A stretch of 64,000 nt of DNA from Solidesulfovibrio magneticus RS-1 (GTDB taxonomy: Bacteria; Desulfobacterota; Desulfovibrionia; Desulfovibrionales; Desulfovibrionaceae), in contig NC_012796.1 of NCBI RefSeq assembly GCF_000010665.1, positions 3,687,501 through 3,751,500 of the forward strand, in the 5' to 3' direction. Below the pieces are notes generated by a model. The model did no database searches and had not been told where the DNA came from. It saw only the letters and a program-made list of their open reading frames with translations. Below are positions 61,855-64,000 of this stretch, one piece after another. Position 1 is the first letter of the stretch. Every line of letters begins with the position of its first letter. A program made the translations under genes and the position numbers.

Positions 61855-63021
61855 CTAGCCGGAGAGCCGGTCACGGTATTCGGCGATGACCTTGCGCCGG
61901 CTCATGCCATTGATGATGAGGCTCTTGCGGATGCTGAAGTCGTGCCAGGCCGGCTGGAGGCCGATTTCCCGGGCGGCTTTTTCCGGGTCTTGCTCGGCCA
62001 GGGGCCGGGTCTTTTCGCTCATGTGGCAGTCGTCGCCCATGAACACGAGAATGGGGCGCTTGCCGTGCCAGCCCATGTTGTTGCGGCGATTGACCACATT
62101 TATCAGAAACTCGGTGTACTGCTGGGACTGGGGGTTCCAGACCTCGATGCCGTCCACGTCGTAGTCGGCCAGGAGAATGGGCCAGAACTGCTCGGGGTGG
62201 GGGATGACGATGCCGGCCCCGAGCGAGCGCGCCTCTTCGATGACCTCGGTTGCGCGGTAGAAATAGGACAGGGAGAATTCTTCCTTGACCAGATCCTTGA
62301 CCGCCTTGGCGTAGACCTGGGCGCGGTTTATCAGCCGGTCGCCGTAGCGGGCGCGCTTGGCGTCGAGGAAGTTGCGCACGAGCTTGTTCTTGTAGACGTC
62401 GTCGGGCAGCTCGGCCTCGTGGGCCAGGATCAGGCTTTTGATCTTGGCGGCCTGGACGCGCACGAAGGCGACGAGTTCCTCTTCGGCGTTGGTGCGGCCG
62501 GCGGCGCGCTGGCGGCGATCCTCGAAGGCCGGTTCGACCAGGGCGTCGAGGTATTCGAAGAGCTGGGAGGCCCGGTAGCGGTGGGTGTGGCGCAGCATGG
62601 ACTTGAGCACGTCGGCCCGCTCCATGTCGAGGCCGCGAAAATGCAGCAACAGCTGGACCTTGCGATTAAATCCGCTGGAATAGCAGTCCACCTCCACGCC
62701 CTGGAAGCCGTCGTAGTCCATGAGCACGTTGTGCTGGGTGGGCACGATGAGTTCGTCCACGCGGTTGGGATAGAGCGTGTCGATACGTTTTTTGAGCAGT
62801 TCCATGGGCACGTGTTCGGGGTGCCAGTGGACGGCCAGGACGTATTCCTGGCGAGGATAGGCGCGGACCGGCGAGACGATGCGCTCGATCTGCTCGGGGG
62901 TGAGGCTCACGTCGTTTATGCGCAGGAAATCGTTTTCGTCCTCCTCGCCCACGGCAGGGTCCAGGGCGGCGGGGTCGATCTCCAGGCAGCGGGCTTCGGG
63001 CTGGATCGGGGAATCAGGCAT
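61855..63021 (-). CDS. PHP-like metal-dependent hydrolase candidate
   Basis: This encodes 388 residues with no signal or membrane segment. Motifs resemble a PHP-type phosphoesterase: HWHPEH (His65, His67, His70) near the N-terminus, IVIPHPEQFWPI and GIEVWNPQSQQY in the middle, and VFMGDDCHMSEKTRP near the C-terminus. A helical insertion lies about 140-260. I do not know a named family. Its start overlaps the stop of the XXXCH-type gene by 8 bp, so the two are coupled. A nucleotide or phosphate ester as substrate would be a guess. Confidence 0.6.
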   Translation of the reverse strand: MPDSPIQPEARCLEIDPAALDPAVGEEDENDFLRINDVSLTPEQIERIVSPVRAYPRQEYVLAVHWHPEHVPMELLKKRIDTLYPNRVDELIVPTQHNVLMDYDGFQGVEVDCYSSGFNRKVQLLLHFRGLDMERADVLKSMLRHTHRYRASQLFEYLDALVEPAFEDRRQRAAGRTNAEEELVAFVRVQAAKIKSLILAHEAELPDDVYKNKLVRNFLDAKRARYGDRLINRAQVYAKAVKDLVKEEFSLSYFYRATEVIEEARSLGAGIVIPHPEQFWPILLADYDVDGIEVWNPQSQQYTEFLINVVNRRNNMGWHGKRPILVFMGDDCHMSEKTRPLAEQDPEKAAREIGLQPAWHDFSIRKSLIINGMSRRKVIAEYRDRLSG

Positions 63022-63577
63022 GGCGGCTGTGACACTCCTTTTTCAGGCGATCAAGGGCGGCGGCCGAGGCGGTCAGGGCGGCGACGTCGCCGGCGGCCAG
63101 GGCCTGCTCGAAGCGGTCCACCTCGGCGTCGTAGATGGCATAGTAGGCATCGCCCTTGCCGGGGTAGCGGGTCATGAGGCGCGAGTCGGCGACAAAGGAC
63201 GCGGCCACGCCCGCGTCCGGGGCCGCGCCGGCCAGCAAGGCGTCGCGGATGGCCCGGAAGGTGGATTTCATGCGTTTCTTGAGGCCCTTGTAGCGTGGCA
63301 GGCCGCCTGAGGCGGCTTCTTCCGGACTATCTTTGACGGGCGAGTCGCCGCCCAGGACGCCCGGAGCCTCGGGATAGCGCAGGGTCACCTTGAGTTGGGA
63401 ACTCGCCCCGCTGTGGCGGATGGAAATCTTGAAACTGGCGCAGTCGGCCAGTTCGACGGCTTCCCCGTCGATGACGAGCAAGCCTTCGCCGGCCCGGGCC
63501 ACGACTTCGGCCAGGGCGCGCGGGACGTCGTCCCGAGGTAGGGTCTTTTCGATTCGGCGTTTGCGCGATCCGTGCAT
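63014..63577 (-). CDS. XXXCH-domain protein (GAK-type)
   Basis: This encodes 187 residues from ATG 63577, fixed by CGGAGGAC upstream (an ATG at 63643 would add 22 residues). The N-terminus is basic (HGSRKRRIEKTLPRDD); a beta-rich part with FKISIRHSGASSQLKVTLRY follows; then a helical part (YKGLKKRMKSTFRAIRDALL). It ends KKECHSRHA, with Cys182-His183 near the C-terminus, the feature that named the XXXCH domain (TIGR04358). This family is part of the uncharacterised GAK neighbourhood. Identification is from memory of the family pattern. Confidence 0.62.
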   Translation of the reverse strand: MHGSRKRRIEKTLPRDDVPRALAEVVARAGEGLLVIDGEAVELADCASFKISIRHSGASSQLKVTLRYPEAPGVLGGDSPVKDSPEEAASGGLPRYKGLKKRMKSTFRAIRDALLAGAAPDAGVAASFVADSRLMTRYPGKGDAYYAIYDAEVDRFEQALAAGDVAALTASAAALDRLKKECHSRHA

Positions 63578-63790
63578 CGTGTCCTCCGAGCGGCCGACGT
63601 TTTGCGGCAACTCTACGATAGGACGATGACGGTTTGATGGCAAGGTGGGTCGGGACTTTCCTGGTTCGTCCTTACTCTCCAGCCTCCCCGCACCCCGCTA
63701 CCGCCTGAAAGGCCGGCGGCATACCCCCGTTCCCTCGCAATGCCCCCGCACCTGTCCCACCCGCTTGTGGCTCCCCCGCCCGCCACAGAC

Positions 63791-63845
63791 GGCCAGGGGG
63801 TCCGGGGGGATTTTCCCCCCGGCGGGTGCAGGGCAGCGCCCTGCC
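63791..63845. repeat. GC-rich palindromic (REP-like) repeat, copy 5
   Basis: CCGGGGGGA-TTT-TCCCCCCGG (63802-63822) and GCAGGGC-AGC-GCCCTGC (63828-63844) are two adjacent hairpins. The first is the inverse of the copies at 8791 and 17873. It lies immediately after the cheA stop on the minus strand. The interval 63578-63790 holds no gene. Confidence 0.7.
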
Positions 63846-63848
63846 GGG

Positions 63849-64000
63849 CTAGCCTTTGGAGCGGCTGCCGGGGGTGGACATCATATAGATCTCGTGGGGA
63901 TCGAGGATGAGCACCACCGAGCCGTCGCCCATGATGGTGGCTCCGGAGATGCCGCGCATGTCGAACTCCGAGAGATACGTGCCAAGGGGCTTGATGACGA
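63849..64000 (-). CDS. cheA: Chemotaxis histidine kinase CheA, C-terminal end
   Basis: The frame is open to the window edge and ends with TAG at 63849-63851, giving the last 49 complete codons. IKPLGTYLSEFDMRGISGAT and MGDGSVVLILDPHEI are the conserved end of the CheW-like regulatory domain of CheA, which couples the kinase to chemoreceptors and CheW. The catalytic parts lie outside the window. It is upstream of, and on the same strand as, the XXXCH-type gene, but a repeat and about 270 bp separate them. Confidence 0.8.
   Translation of the reverse strand, partial: VIKPLGTYLSEFDMRGISGATIMGDGSVVLILDPHEIYMMSTPGSRSKG

Overview
The window is GC-rich, densely coded chromosomal DNA from what looks like a Desulfovibrio/Solidesulfovibrio-type sulfate-reducing deltaproteobacterium. 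The signs are a Desulfovibrio-style major porin, a HydG maturase for [FeFe]-hydrogenase, a very large FAD/iron-sulfur hydroxyacid oxidoreductase, a c-type-heme sensor kinase, and GC palindromes of the kind scattered through these genomes. The assignment is inferred from gene content; no rRNA or tRNA was found.

Layout. 1-8.8 kb: the end of recJ, a major porin with its own promoter and terminator, an Mla-type lipid-transport operon (minus strand), a Cys-rich lipoprotein, prepilin peptidase and a divergent CDF metal exporter. 8.9-13.5 kb: LytTR regulator, LytS/BtsS-type kinase and CstA transporter, resembling a pyruvate sensing and uptake module. 13.6-18 kb: a hybrid sensor kinase diverging from a structured leader, a TM1266-type regulator and hydG. 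18-24 kb: phoU, serB, small proteins (including a 59-residue lipoprotein), a class V aminotransferase, mltG and ruvX. 24-30 kb: a 1174-residue FAD/Fe-S protein and an MscS channel.

30.5-37 kb: a minus-strand operon (UspA, membrane-anchored biotinyl-like protein, YeiH-family transporter, UspA) behind a good sigma-54 promoter, diverging from a heme-sensor kinase and a sigma-54 activator that probably drives it. 37-38.2 kb: an AT-rich, probably acquired membrane-protein gene split by a UUUUUUA heptamer. 38.2-40.5 kb: a LysE exporter and a radical SAM protein.

40.6-58.3 kb: a complete-looking division and cell wall cluster, all on the minus strand: mraZ-rsmH-ftsL-ftsI-murE-murF-mraY-murD-ftsW-murG-murC-murB-ftsQ-ftsA-ftsZ, with no ddl. 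The mraZ promoter carries phased GTGG boxes, as expected for MraZ autoregulation. 58.5-59.6 kb: an HD-GYP-like protein. 59.7-63.6 kb: four little-studied genes (PhoU-phosphotransferase fusion, amphi-Trp protein, PHP-like protein, XXXCH-type protein) that resemble part of the uncharacterised GAK gene set. The window ends in the C-terminus of cheA.

The most interesting leads are the sigma-54/heme-sensor circuit, the frameshifted AT-rich gene, the hydG leader and the GAK-like cluster.
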